From Domibacillus tundrae (GTDB lineage Bacteria; Bacillota; Bacilli; Bacillales; Domibacillaceae): a stretch of 64,000 nt of DNA. Shown piece after piece: positions 6,808 to 15,554 of this stretch. Below the pieces are notes generated by a model. It saw nothing but the letters and a program-made list of their open reading frames with translations. It made no database searches and was not told where the DNA came from. The stretch covers positions 19,554-83,553 of the forward strand of contig NZ_LAJA01000012.1 of the NCBI RefSeq assembly GCF_000970675.1. Reading direction: 5' to 3'. The stretch's first letter is position 1, and the number at the start of each line of letters is the position of its first letter. A program made the translations under genes and the position numbers.

Positions 6808-8757
6808 ATGGAATCGCATGAGCAACAGTTTCTTATTCTCAATGAGCCAATGATTGTCGGAGCGATGATCAGCATTGTCGTTGGTGCGCTATCCATTCTG
6901 CTCGGCCTGACCTACTTTAAAAAGTGGGGCTACTTATGGCGCGAATGGATCACGACCGTCGATCATAAAAAAATCGGCGTTATGTATATACTAGTGGCTC
7001 TCGTTATGCTTTTCCGCGGAGGCGTCGACGCTCTTTTAATGCGCGGCCAGACCGCCATGCCGGAAAACGGGCTGCTTGATGCCCAGCATTACAATGAAAT
7101 CTTTACCACTCACGGCGTCATTATGATCCTGTTTATGGCAATGCCGTTTATTATCGGTTTAATTAACGTTGTCACGCCGCTTCAAATTGGCGCGCGCGAC
7201 GTAGCGTTCCCGCGATTGAACTCAGTCAGCTTCTGGCTGTTTGCAGCCGGTGCGGGACTGTTTAACATCTCGTTTATTATTGGAGGATCACCGGATGCCG
7301 GCTGGTCTGCTTATTTCCCGCTCGCCAGTCTTGAATTCAGCCCGACTGTCGGGAATAACTATTACTCACTTTCCCTGCAAATTGCCGGTCTTGGTACATT
7401 GATGACAGGTATTAACTTTGTCGTTACGATCTTAAAAATGCGTGCACCAGGTATGACGTTAATGAAAATGCCGATGTTTACATGGTCAGTATTAATCACA
7501 AACGTTATTATCGTGTTCGCATTCCCTGTTTTGACCGTGGCGCTTGCTCTGATGACAATGGACCGTCAGTTTGGCACTAAATTTTTCGCGATGCAGGACG
7601 GCGGAATGGACATGCTTTGGGCGAATCTGTTCTGGGTTTGGGGACATCCTGAAGTATATATTGTTATTCTTCCTGCTTTCGGTATTTTCAGTGAGATCAT
7701 TTCCACATTTGCCCGTAAAAACTTATATGGGTATAAGTCGATGGTTGTTAGTATGGTTGCGATTTCCCTTCTTTCTTTCGTTGTTTGGGCGCACCATTTT
7801 TACACGATGGGCCACGGTGTTATGGTCAACAGCATATTCTCTATTACAACAATGGCGATTGCTGTACCGACCGGGGTGAAAATATTTAACTGGCTGCTTA
7901 CCTTGCATAAAGGGAAGATTTCCTTTACAACCCCAATGCTTTATTCTCTTGCGTTTATTCCGATTTTCACAATCGGCGGAGTTACAGGGGTTATGCTTGC
8001 CATGGCGAGTGCCGATTATCAATACCATAATACAATGTTCCTTGTAGCGCATTTCCACTACGTATTAATTCCAGGAACCGTGTTTGCGGTTATTGCCGGT
8101 TTCCATTTCTGGTTCCCGAAAGTATTCGGTTTCCGCTTAAATGAAAAGCTTGGAAAACTCGCTTTTTGGTTTATCACAATCAGCTTTAATGTGGCGTTTT
8201 TCCCGCTGTTTATCCTTGGACTGAACGGAATGACACGCCGTATGTATACGTACTCTGAAAGCACTGGCTACGGCCCGCTTAACATGCTTTCCTTTATCGG
8301 TGCGGTCGGTCTCGGAATCGGCTTCATCATTCTTGTTTATAATTTGTACTGGAGTATCCGCTACAGCCCGCGTGATGAAACGGGAGATCCATGGGATGCA
8401 CGTTCTCTTGAGTGGGCTACACACAGTCCTGTACCGGTTTACAACTTTGCACGTGTGCCGAAAATTAAAGAACTGGATGCGTTCTGGTTTGCGAAGAAAA
8501 ACAACCAGCCGCTTAGCGATGGTCCATATGAGCCAATTCATATGCCGAGCAACAGTGGTATGCCATTCCTAATGAGCGGCGCCTTTTTTGCCGCAGGCTT
8601 CTGTGCTGTTTTCAGCTGGTGGATTCCGGCTATCGTATTCACAATTGCCATTTTTGTTTTCATGGCATTGCGTTCGTTTGAACAAGATCATGGCTATTAC
8701 ATTTCAGTAGAAGAAATTGAACGGACTGAACGGGAACTTGGAGGTGACAAAGAATGA
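6808..8757 (+). CDS. qoxB: Cytochrome aa3 quinol oxidase subunit I
   Basis: 649-residue haem-copper oxidase subunit I with about 14 membrane helices. Haem a and haem a3/CuB ligands are visible: TTHGVIM, WGHPEVYIVILPAFG (the CuB His and cross-linked Tyr), WAHHFYTMG, and VAHFHYVL (His pair for the two haems). It reduces oxygen to water using quinol and pumps protons. The C-terminal extension of two helices is typical of QoxB. Overlaps qoxC by 4 bp. Confidence 0.98.
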   Translation: MESHEQQFLILNEPMIVGAMISIVVGALSILLGLTYFKKWGYLWREWITTVDHKKIGVMYILVALVMLFRGGVDALLMRGQTAMPENGLLDAQHYNEIFTTHGVIMILFMAMPFIIGLINVVTPLQIGARDVAFPRLNSVSFWLFAAGAGLFNISFIIGGSPDAGWSAYFPLASLEFSPTVGNNYYSLSLQIAGLGTLMTGINFVVTILKMRAPGMTLMKMPMFTWSVLITNVIIVFAFPVLTVALALMTMDRQFGTKFFAMQDGGMDMLWANLFWVWGHPEVYIVILPAFGIFSEIISTFARKNLYGYKSMVVSMVAISLLSFVVWAHHFYTMGHGVMVNSIFSITTMAIAVPTGVKIFNWLLTLHKGKISFTTPMLYSLAFIPIFTIGGVTGVMLAMASADYQYHNTMFLVAHFHYVLIPGTVFAVIAGFHFWFPKVFGFRLNEKLGKLAFWFITISFNVAFFPLFILGLNGMTRRMYTYSESTGYGPLNMLSFIGAVGLGIGFIILVYNLYWSIRYSPRDETGDPWDARSLEWATHSPVPVYNFARVPKIKELDAFWFAKKNNQPLSDGPYEPIHMPSNSGMPFLMSGAFFAAGFCAVFSWWIPAIVFTIAIFVFMALRSFEQDHGYYISVEEIERTERELGGDKE

Positions 8758-9356
8758 AAATAGATGAATCATTGCCGCTTGAATACAGTACCGAAGAAAA
8801 CCGGCTGAAAATTCTTGGCTTCTGGATCTTTTTAGGGGCGGAGATCGCCTTGTTTTCCACATTATTTGCGGTTTACTTTGCACTCGAAAACCGATTTGGT
8901 ACTGGACCGAGCGCGCAGGAAATTTTCCATATGCCGCCGGTTATGATTGAAACGATTTTACTCCTAACAAGTAGTTTTACCATCGGGCTTGGTATTCATG
9001 CCATGCGTCTTGGACTGAAAAAAGCGATGATGACGTTCTTTGTTATTACACTTGTGCTCGGTCTTGGCTTCCTCGGCGTTGAAATTTATGAGTTTGTAAC
9101 GTATGTAAATGAAGGTGCGACGATTCAAACGAGCGCGTTTCTCTCAAGCTTAATGACACTGCTTGGAACGCACGGTTTACACGTAACGTTTGGCCTTTTC
9201 TGGGGAACGTCAATCCTGCTTCAAGTAAGAAAACGGGGACTGACGCCGCAAACAGCCAATAAATCGTTTATTTTCTCGCTTTACTGGCATTTCCTTGACG
9301 TCGTCTGGATTTTCATTTTCAGCTTCGTTTATTTGAAAGGACTGATGGTACTATGA
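8754..9356 (+). CDS. qoxC: Cytochrome aa3 quinol oxidase subunit III
   Basis: 200 residues, five membrane helices, subunit III fold with LGTHGLHVTFGLFWG and YWHFLDVVWIFIF signatures near the C terminus. Starts inside the last codons of qoxB (ATGA overlap) and overlaps qoxD by 4 bp, indicating translational coupling. Stabilises subunit I and the proton uptake path. Confidence 0.97.
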   Translation: MKIDESLPLEYSTEENRLKILGFWIFLGAEIALFSTLFAVYFALENRFGTGPSAQEIFHMPPVMIETILLLTSSFTIGLGIHAMRLGLKKAMMTFFVITLVLGLGFLGVEIYEFVTYVNEGATIQTSAFLSSLMTLLGTHGLHVTFGLFWGTSILLQVRKRGLTPQTANKSFIFSLYWHFLDVVWIFIFSFVYLKGLMVL

Positions 9357-9640
9357 TGAAGCAATTGTTCCCGAAGCAGCACGTTATGGGCTTTGTGTTC
9401 TCTCTTGTCCTGTCTGTCGTTGCATTATCGGTTCTCGCTTTTGATATGTCATACAAAATGGGAATGGCTATTTTGCTTGTTACAGCGATTGCCCAGGCAA
9501 GCGTTCAGCTTCTTCTCTTCATGCATATCGGCGAATCAGAAGATAAAAAAACATTGTATACCAATATCATCTACGCCTTGTTTGTCGGTGTAGTGACGAT
9601 CCTTGGAACATTACTTACAATGATCTGGGGCTACCAATAA
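9353..9640 (+). CDS. qoxD: Cytochrome aa3 quinol oxidase subunit IV
   Basis: 95 residues with three membrane helices and the subunit IV motif VQLLLFMHIGESEDKK. Last gene of the operon, followed at once by a strong terminator. Matches the QoxD/CyoD family length. Confidence 0.95.
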   Translation: MMKQLFPKQHVMGFVFSLVLSVVALSVLAFDMSYKMGMAILLVTAIAQASVQLLLFMHIGESEDKKTLYTNIIYALFVGVVTILGTLLTMIWGYQ

Positions 9641-9678
9641 AAAAACCGGAGCGGAATAAACCGCTCCGGTTTTTTTTA
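9640..9678. terminator. qox operon terminator (bidirectional)
   Basis: AAAAAACCGGAGCGG/CCGCTCCGGTTTTTT, perfect stem with T runs on both sides; ends qoxD and the convergent small membrane protein gene. Confidence 0.93.
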
Positions 9679-9912
9679 TTACTGTAAATCCCGGCGTTTT
9701 ACACTAAGATTTTGAATTAACACAAACATTAAACCAATCCCGAACACCCACATGGAGCTGACGAGAATGGTCGCTCCAACAATCGACATCATAAATCCTT
9801 CATTGAGACCGCCTGCAAATAAACTAATAAGGAAGATACCTGCTCCAATCATACAGCCCGCACCTGAAAAGTATTTAATAAATGATAGCACTTTCATTTG
9901 TTCTGTTGTCAT
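9679..9912 (-). CDS. Small two-helix membrane protein, unknown function
   Basis: 77 residues with two hydrophobic helices (about 14-33 and 39-64) joined by GGLNEGF and a basic tail NLSVKRRDLQ. AAGGAG lies 10 bases before the ATG. No family recognised; convergent with qoxD and sharing its terminator, but no functional link is shown. Confidence 0.7.
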   Translation of the reverse strand: MTTEQMKVLSFIKYFSGAGCMIGAGIFLISLFAGGLNEGFMMSIVGATILVSSMWVFGIGLMFVLIQNLSVKRRDLQ

Positions 9913-10011
9913 TCTTAATCAGCTCCTTCTTACTTTCTATTTTACCCATATTCACAAAATTGTCAAACTTATTTCATATTATCGTCAAAATTTATTCATA
10001 AAATGATCACA

Positions 10012-10043
10012 AAAAAACAGGGAGCTTCATTTTCCCCTGCCAA
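10012..10043 (-). terminator. Terminator of the MOSC gene
   Basis: CAGGG...CCCTG stem with seven U on the minus strand just after the MOSC stop codon. Confidence 0.6.
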
Positions 10044-10047
10044 TTTG

Positions 10048-10683
10048 TTATTTTTGTACCCGAATACGAAGCGGTTTTTTCCAGCTTTCGGCTAATTCTT
10101 CTAACTGAAGCAGCATGTGAAGATCTTCTTGATCAGCGTTTTTATTATTCATGATATTATTTGCTTTACTTATTGTTATTTTGGCTGGATGGATCTCCGT
10201 CCGCTTCAGCTCACTGGTGATGTCAACTGTTCCTTCTGTTAAAACACGGAAATAAAAACCTGTATAACCTGTTTCCTCTGCCAAAAGAGCCAGCTTCGGT
10301 TCATGATGCAGCGCAGCAAGCTTAAAGCACGGCTGACGCGGCTGACTGATTTGCACAACTGCTTCTCCCAATTGAAAGACATCGCCTATATGGACATCTG
10401 TTTCAAGCGCTCCGGCAGCCGTTACATTTTCACCAAAAGCGGCAGACGGGAGCGCCCGATTTAATGTTTCTTTCCAATACGCATAATGCTCAAGTGCGTA
10501 CACACAAACTGCTTTGTCTTCCCCGCCGTGGTGAATGAGATCTGCCTGCCCATCTCCCTCAAATCCGGTTTTGGACAAATACAATGGCGTCTGAACCGAT
10601 CTTTTTTTAATACCTGATAAAACGGTTTTCTTTTTATACGGCAGCGCAGCCGGCTTGCCGATATTTAACGAGATCAATTTCAT
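10048..10683 (-). CDS. MOSC domain protein (YiiM/YflK-like)
   Basis: 211 residues with the MOSC pattern: GFEGDGQADLIHHGGEDKAV, the ligand-binding GENVTA turn (FGENVTAAG) and QPRQPCFKLAA with the conserved Cys that binds molybdenum cofactor sulphur. YiiM-type proteins reduce N-hydroxylated bases such as 6-N-hydroxylaminopurine; B. subtilis YflK is the probable relative. ATG with TAAGGAG. Its start overlaps the stop of a micro-ORF by 4 bp (ATGA). Confidence 0.9.
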   Translation of the reverse strand: MKLISLNIGKPAALPYKKKTVLSGIKKRSVQTPLYLSKTGFEGDGQADLIHHGGEDKAVCVYALEHYAYWKETLNRALPSAAFGENVTAAGALETDVHIGDVFQLGEAVVQISQPRQPCFKLAALHHEPKLALLAEETGYTGFYFRVLTEGTVDITSELKRTEIHPAKITISKANNIMNNKNADQEDLHMLLQLEELAESWKKPLRIRVQK

Positions 10684-10799
10684 ACTTTTCGCTCCTTACG
10701 TGTTCTGTACGATTTTTCTTTTTGATTATCTTTTATGTATTGATCAAGCGGTCTTCCTTTTGGCCACTCCTTGTAGCCAAGCTTATACAAGCAGGGCAT
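10680..10799 (-). CDS. Basic micro-ORF translationally coupled to the MOSC gene
   Basis: A 39-residue frame MPCLYKLGYKEWPKGRPLDQ then YIKDNQKEKSYRTRKERKV stops in an ATGA overlap with the MOSC start. Coding-like residues (GYKLLREAAPEE) extend 12 codons further 5' to near an AAAGGAG at 10834, but no ATG, GTG or TTG is in frame there, so either the start is a rare codon, or the start at 10799 is used with a weak GAAGAA site. The tight overlap suggests a real gene. No family recognised. Confidence 0.5.
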   Translation of the reverse strand: MPCLYKLGYKEWPKGRPLDQYIKDNQKEKSYRTRKERKV

Positions 10800-10861
10800 T
10801 TCTTCTGGTGCTGCTTCGCGCAGTAACTTGTATCCAGCTCTCCTTTCTTCTTTTTATCGTA

Positions 10862-10898
10862 CAAAAAAACCGTCCCGAAACGCAAGGACGGTTTTTAT
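10862..10898 (-). terminator. Terminator of the spore coat gene
   Basis: AAAAACCGTCC/GGACGGTTTTT stem with T runs, adjoining the coat protein stop codon. Confidence 0.85.
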
Positions 10899-10903
10899 TC
10901 TTA

Positions 10904-11473
10904 TTAAGTTAAAGTCTGTGTTGCTGGTGCATAGCATTGCTGCATCTTTTGCATGTCTGCTTCAGAAAGCTGCGGCACCTGATAATAGCGGTTTTTGTTT
11001 TGATAAATCGAAATTTCATACGCCATTTCAATGCAGTTCGGCACAGAGTCTGCTAAAACCCGGCGAACGACTGGGTTTGTCGATTCTAGTGCAGCGTATG
11101 TTTTTAAAGCTGCCCCGGTTTTATGCGCACTGAGCATAAATCCAGAGATTATTTCATCATTAATTTCCATTTCTGCTTGAATGGGTTTTGTCGGCTGTTT
11201 TGTTTCAAGGCCGTATATAAATTCGTTGTCTTGTTTCATCTTATAGCTTTTTGTGGGAACAGCCGGGTCCTTTCCAGACTGGAAGCAATCGACAGTTGTA
11301 TTATAATCCTGCAGCATAAATGCATACTGACGATTCAAAATATCTAAAAGTTCCGGATCCTGTACTTTTGAGCGCAGCATTGTATATTTGTTTAATGCGC
11401 CAACTGCACATGATAACACTTCATGAACGTCAAGTACTTCATGTGCCCCATGATTAAATTGTGGTGAAGTCAT
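10904..11473 (-). CDS. CotF-family spore coat protein
   Basis: 189 residues with the coat F (CotF) helical-bundle pattern: HEVLDVHEVLSCAVGALNKY near residue 14 and a second half with ISGFMLSAHKTGAALKTYA and ADSVPNCIEMAYEISIYQN. The two halves are ferritin-like helix pairs. Such proteins are found in the inner or outer spore coat. AGGAGG precedes the ATG by 9 bases. A mother-cell sigma factor promoter is expected but I could not fix one. Confidence 0.85.
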   Translation of the reverse strand: MTSPQFNHGAHEVLDVHEVLSCAVGALNKYTMLRSKVQDPELLDILNRQYAFMLQDYNTTVDCFQSGKDPAVPTKSYKMKQDNEFIYGLETKQPTKPIQAEMEINDEIISGFMLSAHKTGAALKTYAALESTNPVVRRVLADSVPNCIEMAYEISIYQNKNRYYQVPQLSEADMQKMQQCYAPATQTLT

Positions 11474-11547
11474 TCAAAATCGCCTCCTGAATAAAATGTA
11501 TTGCCTGTATAGTGTGCGGCACAGCGTTCATTTTATTCAAAAATTGA

Positions 11548-11852
11548 TTAGGCAATCCGCAGGTTTTTAGCAAGTGTCACAATTGTTGAAACGATGGCTT
11601 TGTTCGTATCATCCAGCTGTTTAATAAAAGACTGGTCGATTTTTAATTTATTGATCGGTAAATGGCGGAGAGAATAAAATGAGCTATAGCCGGTTCCGAA
11701 ATCATCCATACTAACATGAATATTTAACTTTTTCAGGTTGATGAGCGCCGTTTGAAACAAGGCTCCTTCAAGATACCGTTTTCATCTGTAACGGTCAAAA
11801 TAGAAGATTGATCCAGTGCATGCAGATCTTGATTTTTATTATAGGATATATC
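11548..11852 (-). pseudogene. Collapsed PAS-...-EAL gene (internal deletion)
   Basis: The minus strand first reads LHALDQSSILTVTDENGIL, the classic start of a PAS S-box domain (from about 11852), then changes frame near 11765 and continues as LFQTALINLKKL and VSMDDFGTGYSSFYSLRHLP with KLKIDQSF, i.e. the last third of an EAL phosphodiesterase domain, stopping at 11548. The middle (rest of PAS, GGDEF, EAL start) is gone. This is a deletion remnant of a c-di-GMP protein like the intact one at 31476-33617. Confidence 0.65.
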
Positions 11853-11868
11853 CGCCTTTTTAACTAGA

Positions 11869-11901
11869 AAAACCGGATGGCAGCTGCCATCCGGTTTTTT
11901 A
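11869..11901 (-). terminator. Terminator of the CDF transporter gene
   Basis: AAAAAACCGGATGGCAG/CTGCCATCCGGTTTTT perfect stem starting at the transporter stop codon. Confidence 0.88.
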
Positions 11902-12861
11902 TAGAGGATTAGGTGAAGAAGACCAGCTGGCTGTTCCATCATCTTCAATAATGCCTAGTGTTACGTCGCTTATTTCCGGTTCATCGAGCAGACGGTTCTT
12001 GACTCTAAATTTAATGTCATCTGCATCCGCAAGGGTCAGTCCTTTACGCAGCTCTACGATGCCATCCACGTGGTATGAACGGCCTTCCTGCATAATCCGC
12101 AGCGAATGGATATCAACAGCATCCGCATCCTCTAAAATCACCCGGCCCACTTTTGTCTCCACTTCAACCGGTGCCGCTACACCGATGAGACCGACCATAT
12201 TGTCATAGCCGACCCGAAATGCGACGAAAACCATTAACAGGCCGATTAAAATAGTAATCACTCCATCTGCCGCCAACACGCCGACTTGTGCAAGGCTGAT
12301 CCCGATAAATGCCAGCACAGCACCGGACGTCGCCACTATATCCTCATAAAATACGAGGCGGGTGGCTGGGGACGCCTTGCCGACATTTTTAAATGCCTGC
12401 GCGACAATATTCCCTTTTTTCTCCACGCGTGCTTCATGCAAAATCTCTTTCATTGCCTTAAATAAAATAAATCCATCAATAATAAACGCGGCCAGCAATA
12501 CCGCTGCGTTTAATAAAAAATCGGTTGATTCTTCCGGATGCTGAAGCAGCTTCCAGCCCTTTAAAATCGTTTCATATGCCATAATCGACACAACAATGAC
12601 CGCTATCATACAAAAAATATTAACGACGCGGCCGAATCCGGTCGGAAACCGCTTAGACGGCTTCATTTCAGCGAGCGAGCTTCCAAAGAAAACAAATCCC
12701 TGGTTAATGGCATCCGCAAGTGAATGCATCGCTGACGCAAACATCGTTCCGCTGCCACTGAATGCAGCGGCAATAAATTTTAAAATTGCGAGAACCGTAT
12801 TCCCGAGTGACGCAATGCCGGATGATGTATTTCCCTTTCTCAATAATTGAACAATCGCCAT
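11899..12861 (-). CDS. Cation diffusion facilitator family transporter
   Basis: 320 residues with six membrane helices and the CDF metal site in helix II, SAMHSLADAINQ (H-x3-D), and a second in helix V (FYEDIVATSGA). The C-terminal cytoplasmic domain (about 230-315) carries VDIHSLRIMQEGRSYHVDGI, a ferredoxin-like metal sensor fold. CDF proteins export Zn, Mn, Co or Fe by proton exchange; the His-Asp at helix II instead of Asp-Asp does not settle the metal by itself. Monocistronic with strong terminator. Confidence 0.88.
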   Translation of the reverse strand: MAIVQLLRKGNTSSGIASLGNTVLAILKFIAAAFSGSGTMFASAMHSLADAINQGFVFFGSSLAEMKPSKRFPTGFGRVVNIFCMIAVIVVSIMAYETILKGWKLLQHPEESTDFLLNAAVLLAAFIIDGFILFKAMKEILHEARVEKKGNIVAQAFKNVGKASPATRLVFYEDIVATSGAVLAFIGISLAQVGVLAADGVITILIGLLMVFVAFRVGYDNMVGLIGVAAPVEVETKVGRVILEDADAVDIHSLRIMQEGRSYHVDGIVELRKGLTLADADDIKFRVKNRLLDEPEISDVTLGIIEDDGTASWSSSPNPL

Positions 12862-13022
12862 AGACTGCCTCCTTTATTACTTATATATCCCTATACCCAA
12901 CAGCATGGTCATTTATTCTCGGGCAGCGATATTTAAAAAAAGAAAAAGCTTAAGGTTCTTTCTTTTGATGCACTTACTATAATAAACAAGGACTAAATAT
13001 GATGACATAGGGAGGGGAATTG

Positions 13023-13391
13023 ATGGAAAAGCTGTATTTGAAGATTGCTGTTTGTTATTTTGCTGCAGGTGTCTTGCTTGGAATGACGATGGGTATCATT
13101 CATGATTTCAGATTAACTTCAGTACATGCCCACATTAATTTGCTTGGATGGGTTTCAATGACTCTTTTCGGTCTTATTTATCATTTTTATCCCGCTGCTG
13201 CCCGGACAAAGCTGGCACAAACTCATTTCTGGTTCCACAATATCGGCCTGCCGATTATGATGATGGCAATCAGCTTTCAAATTTGGACTGGTGACACTGC
13301 TTTCATGCCGGCAGCAATTATTGGCTCTCTTTTAATCGTGATAGGGGTTTTATTATTTGCCATAAACCTATTCAAACAAATGAATAAATAG
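13023..13391 (+). CDS. Haem-copper oxidase subunit I-like small membrane protein
   Basis: 122 residues from ATG 13023 (GGAGGGG seven bases upstream; a TTG at 13020 is less likely). Four hydrophobic helices. The segment TSVHAHINLLGWVSMTLFGL is the haem-ligand helix pattern of cbb3/NorB-type subunit I, and more His lie in IYHFYP and THFWFHNIG. Only about a quarter of a full subunit I is present, as in the small stand-alone cytochrome oxidase-like proteins seen in Bacilli. Role unknown; haem binding is inferred from His placement. Confidence 0.65.
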   Translation: MEKLYLKIAVCYFAAGVLLGMTMGIIHDFRLTSVHAHINLLGWVSMTLFGLIYHFYPAAARTKLAQTHFWFHNIGLPIMMMAISFQIWTGDTAFMPAAIIGSLLIVIGVLLFAINLFKQMNK

Positions 13392-13477
13392 AAAATCAAA
13401 GCAATATCCAGGAAGTTTAAAAAACAGGAAAAAACAGTTTAATTTATCCGCTTCCGTGTTACTTTTATCTTCATGCT

Positions 13478-13519
13478 AAAAAACCCTGTGCTTAATTTGA
13501 AATAAGTACAGGGTTTTTG
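13478..13519. terminator. Bidirectional terminator-like hairpin
   Basis: AAAAACCCTGTGCTTA/TAAGTACAGGGTTTTT stem about 90 bp after the small oxidase-like gene. The remainder of 13392-13755 holds no convincing gene. Confidence 0.7.
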
Positions 13520-13755
13520 GTGGAAGTTGCAGAAAATTTCAACCGATAAAAGGTGATACACGGCCTTAACGCCATCTTGGTACGTATACGCTGGTATGGA
13601 GCGGTCTTCTTTCACATCAAACATCCGAATCATCCTATGCACGAATTATACATTTTCATATGGACACAAGTTTAAATTTCTTTGGATCGCTCGTTCTCAT
13701 GGTATGATAGAAGAAGAAATATGAAATTGTTTGCAGAAGAATTGAGGACTTTTCT

Positions 13756-14607
13756 ATGAATACAGAATATACCCGACAAAATAACAGCCAGTTTCGTGAC
13801 TTCGAGGAGGCGGCAGTACGTGTTCTTCAAATCATGGCAGCGTTTGTAGACATAAACACGTTATTTATTGCCCGAAATGACGGCAAAACGAACCGAATGG
13901 TAAAAGTGCTGAATAAAGAAAATACGCTTGTCTCAGAAGGAGAGGAACTGCCATTTCACGAAAGCTATTGCAGCTTAAGCGTACAAAATGGCGAACGGGT
14001 TCTCATCATTCCGGATGTTACGCTTGATAAACAGACAAGCAGCATGAAAGTCACCGAAAATTTAGGCGGGGGAACATTTATTGCGATCCCGATTAATTAT
14101 GAGGACGGCGAAAATTACGGAACGATTTGTGGACTCGATACGAAAAATCGAACGTTCTCAGACGAGCAGGTGAAGCTGTTTGAAACGATGTCTTCTTTGC
14201 TGACCTATGTGCTCGAGCTGGACTACACCCATCAGCAGTTGTACAAAACAGCTGCACCGGTTGTGCCGATTACGAGCGGGGTCGCAATCCTGCCGGTTGT
14301 TGGCGATATTGATGAGCGGCGGGCGGAAAGCATCATTGAAACGGCGCTGTTTAAAAGTCAAGAGCTTGGGCTTGATCACCTTGTCATTGACTTATCCGGT
14401 GTTATGTACATAAATGAAACCGTAGTCGCGTCACTTTTAAAAATTGCCGCCATTTTAAAATTGATTGGCGTAACGCCGATTTTGACCGGGTTTCGTCCGG
14501 ACCTTGCAATGAAAACTGTCCAAATGAACGCAGAGCTGAATGATATTTTGATCGTGACGACTTTAGAACAGGCACTGAATCAAATTGGATTCGAGCTCAA
14601 AAAATAA
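13756..14607 (+). CDS. GAF-STAS protein, RsbR-like stressosome paralogue
   Basis: 283 residues. Residues about 10-155 form a GAF sensor domain (HESYCSLSVQNGERVLIIPD, GTFIAIPINYEDG). Residues about 165-280 form a STAS domain with LDHLVIDLSGVMYINETVV, where RsbR-type proteins carry phospho-Thr sites in the corresponding helix. This is the arrangement of RsbR paralogues that form stressosomes and gate sigma-B, with GAF replacing the usual globin-like or LOV N terminus. No rsb kinase or phosphatase lies nearby. Single gene with terminator. Function inferred from architecture. Confidence 0.75.
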   Translation: MNTEYTRQNNSQFRDFEEAAVRVLQIMAAFVDINTLFIARNDGKTNRMVKVLNKENTLVSEGEELPFHESYCSLSVQNGERVLIIPDVTLDKQTSSMKVTENLGGGTFIAIPINYEDGENYGTICGLDTKNRTFSDEQVKLFETMSSLLTYVLELDYTHQQLYKTAAPVVPITSGVAILPVVGDIDERRAESIIETALFKSQELGLDHLVIDLSGVMYINETVVASLLKIAAILKLIGVTPILTGFRPDLAMKTVQMNAELNDILIVTTLEQALNQIGFELKK

Positions 14608-14640
14608 ACAGGACTGCCGTAAATGGCAGTCCTGCTTTTA
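14608..14640 (+). terminator. Terminator of the GAF-STAS gene
   Basis: ACAGGACTGCC/GGCAGTCCTG stem then CTTTTA immediately after the stop codon. Confidence 0.8.
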
Positions 14641-14787
14641 CATTTGAGAAATGGCTGGTTTAGGCATAGTTTTTTTCTTTTGAAACAACAACCGGCTCAT
14701 ATAGTAAACAAGGAATGAGGATACCTTTATTTCTCTCATAAAATGATTTATATTGGGAACAAGACATAAATTTAGGTGGTAAGAAAC

Positions 14788-15420
14788 TTGAGATATACGG
14801 GAAGGATTATACTCGTTAGTGTTAGTATTTTTTTCGGCAGCATTTCTATTTTTTTCTTAAACGAATCATTAGTGGAAGAAATACCAACCATCCTTATTAC
14901 ACTCATAATAGGATGGTTTTTTGGCAAGCAGTTTGACAAAGTAAAGTTTTTATCTGAAAGAGACTTTCTTACAGGGGTCTATAACAGAAGATATATGTAT
15001 GAACGGTTTCCAAAGTTATGTGCAAAATATGAAATGTTCAGTGTATTAATTATTGATATTAATAATTTTAAAATGGTCAATGACACGTGCGGGCATGAGT
15101 GTGGAGATAATGCCCTAAAAGGTCTTGTACAGGTTATTTCACGCACTGTTAGAAAACAAGACATTGTTTCCAGGTGGGGTGGAGACGAATTTTTAATCAT
15201 TTTACCTTTAACGAGCCGGGAAGAAGCAGAAAAAACAGTATTAAGACTAGAAAATAAAGTTAGAAAAGAAATTGAAAAAAATCATTCAGAACTTTCTTAT
15301 TTAAGTCTTTCGATTGGTGCTGCAGATTACCCGAGTGAAGGAATGACGTTAGATAACTTAAATAAAATCGCAGATGATAAAATGTACAAGAAAAAGAAAG
15401 AAAGTAAATTGAACACTTGA
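14788..15420 (+). CDS. Membrane diguanylate cyclase (GGDEF)
   Basis: 210 residues from a TTG start at 14788, chosen because TAGGTGG lies 8 bases upstream; a GTG at 14776 is part of that site. Two membrane helices (about residues 5-45) anchor a full GGDEF domain: DFLTGVYNRRY, IIDINNFKMVND and the active loop RWGGDEF. It should make cyclic di-GMP from GTP. No RxxD inhibitory site is obvious five residues before the loop. Single gene. Confidence 0.88.
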   Translation: MRYTGRIILVSVSIFFGSISIFFLNESLVEEIPTILITLIIGWFFGKQFDKVKFLSERDFLTGVYNRRYMYERFPKLCAKYEMFSVLIIDINNFKMVNDTCGHECGDNALKGLVQVISRTVRKQDIVSRWGGDEFLIILPLTSREEAEKTVLRLENKVRKEIEKNHSELSYLSLSIGAADYPSEGMTLDNLNKIADDKMYKKKKESKLNT

Positions 15421-15491
15421 TTTAGCAGCGCAACTGCCCAGGTATGGTTGAAGCATGATGAAAGACTCCATTAAGAGAATAAAACAATGTA

Positions 15492-15523
15492 AGGGACTAG
15501 TGTTCTTGAACACTAGTCCCTTT
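15492..15523. terminator. Terminator between convergent genes
   Basis: Perfect 13-bp stem AGGGACTAGTGTT/AACACTAGTCCCT between the cyclase and the next minus-strand gene; the T run is weak on the plus side. Confidence 0.6.
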
Positions 15524-15554
15524 ACCATACTGTATCAAATTGGACTCTTATCTT

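Noticed and set aside
13439..13642. 67-residue minus-strand ORF with a coding-like first half (MFDVKEDRSIPAYTYQDGVK)
   Set aside because: A strong terminator hairpin (13478-13519) falls inside the frame and the ribosome site is weak, so I could not support a gene; a decayed remnant remains possible.
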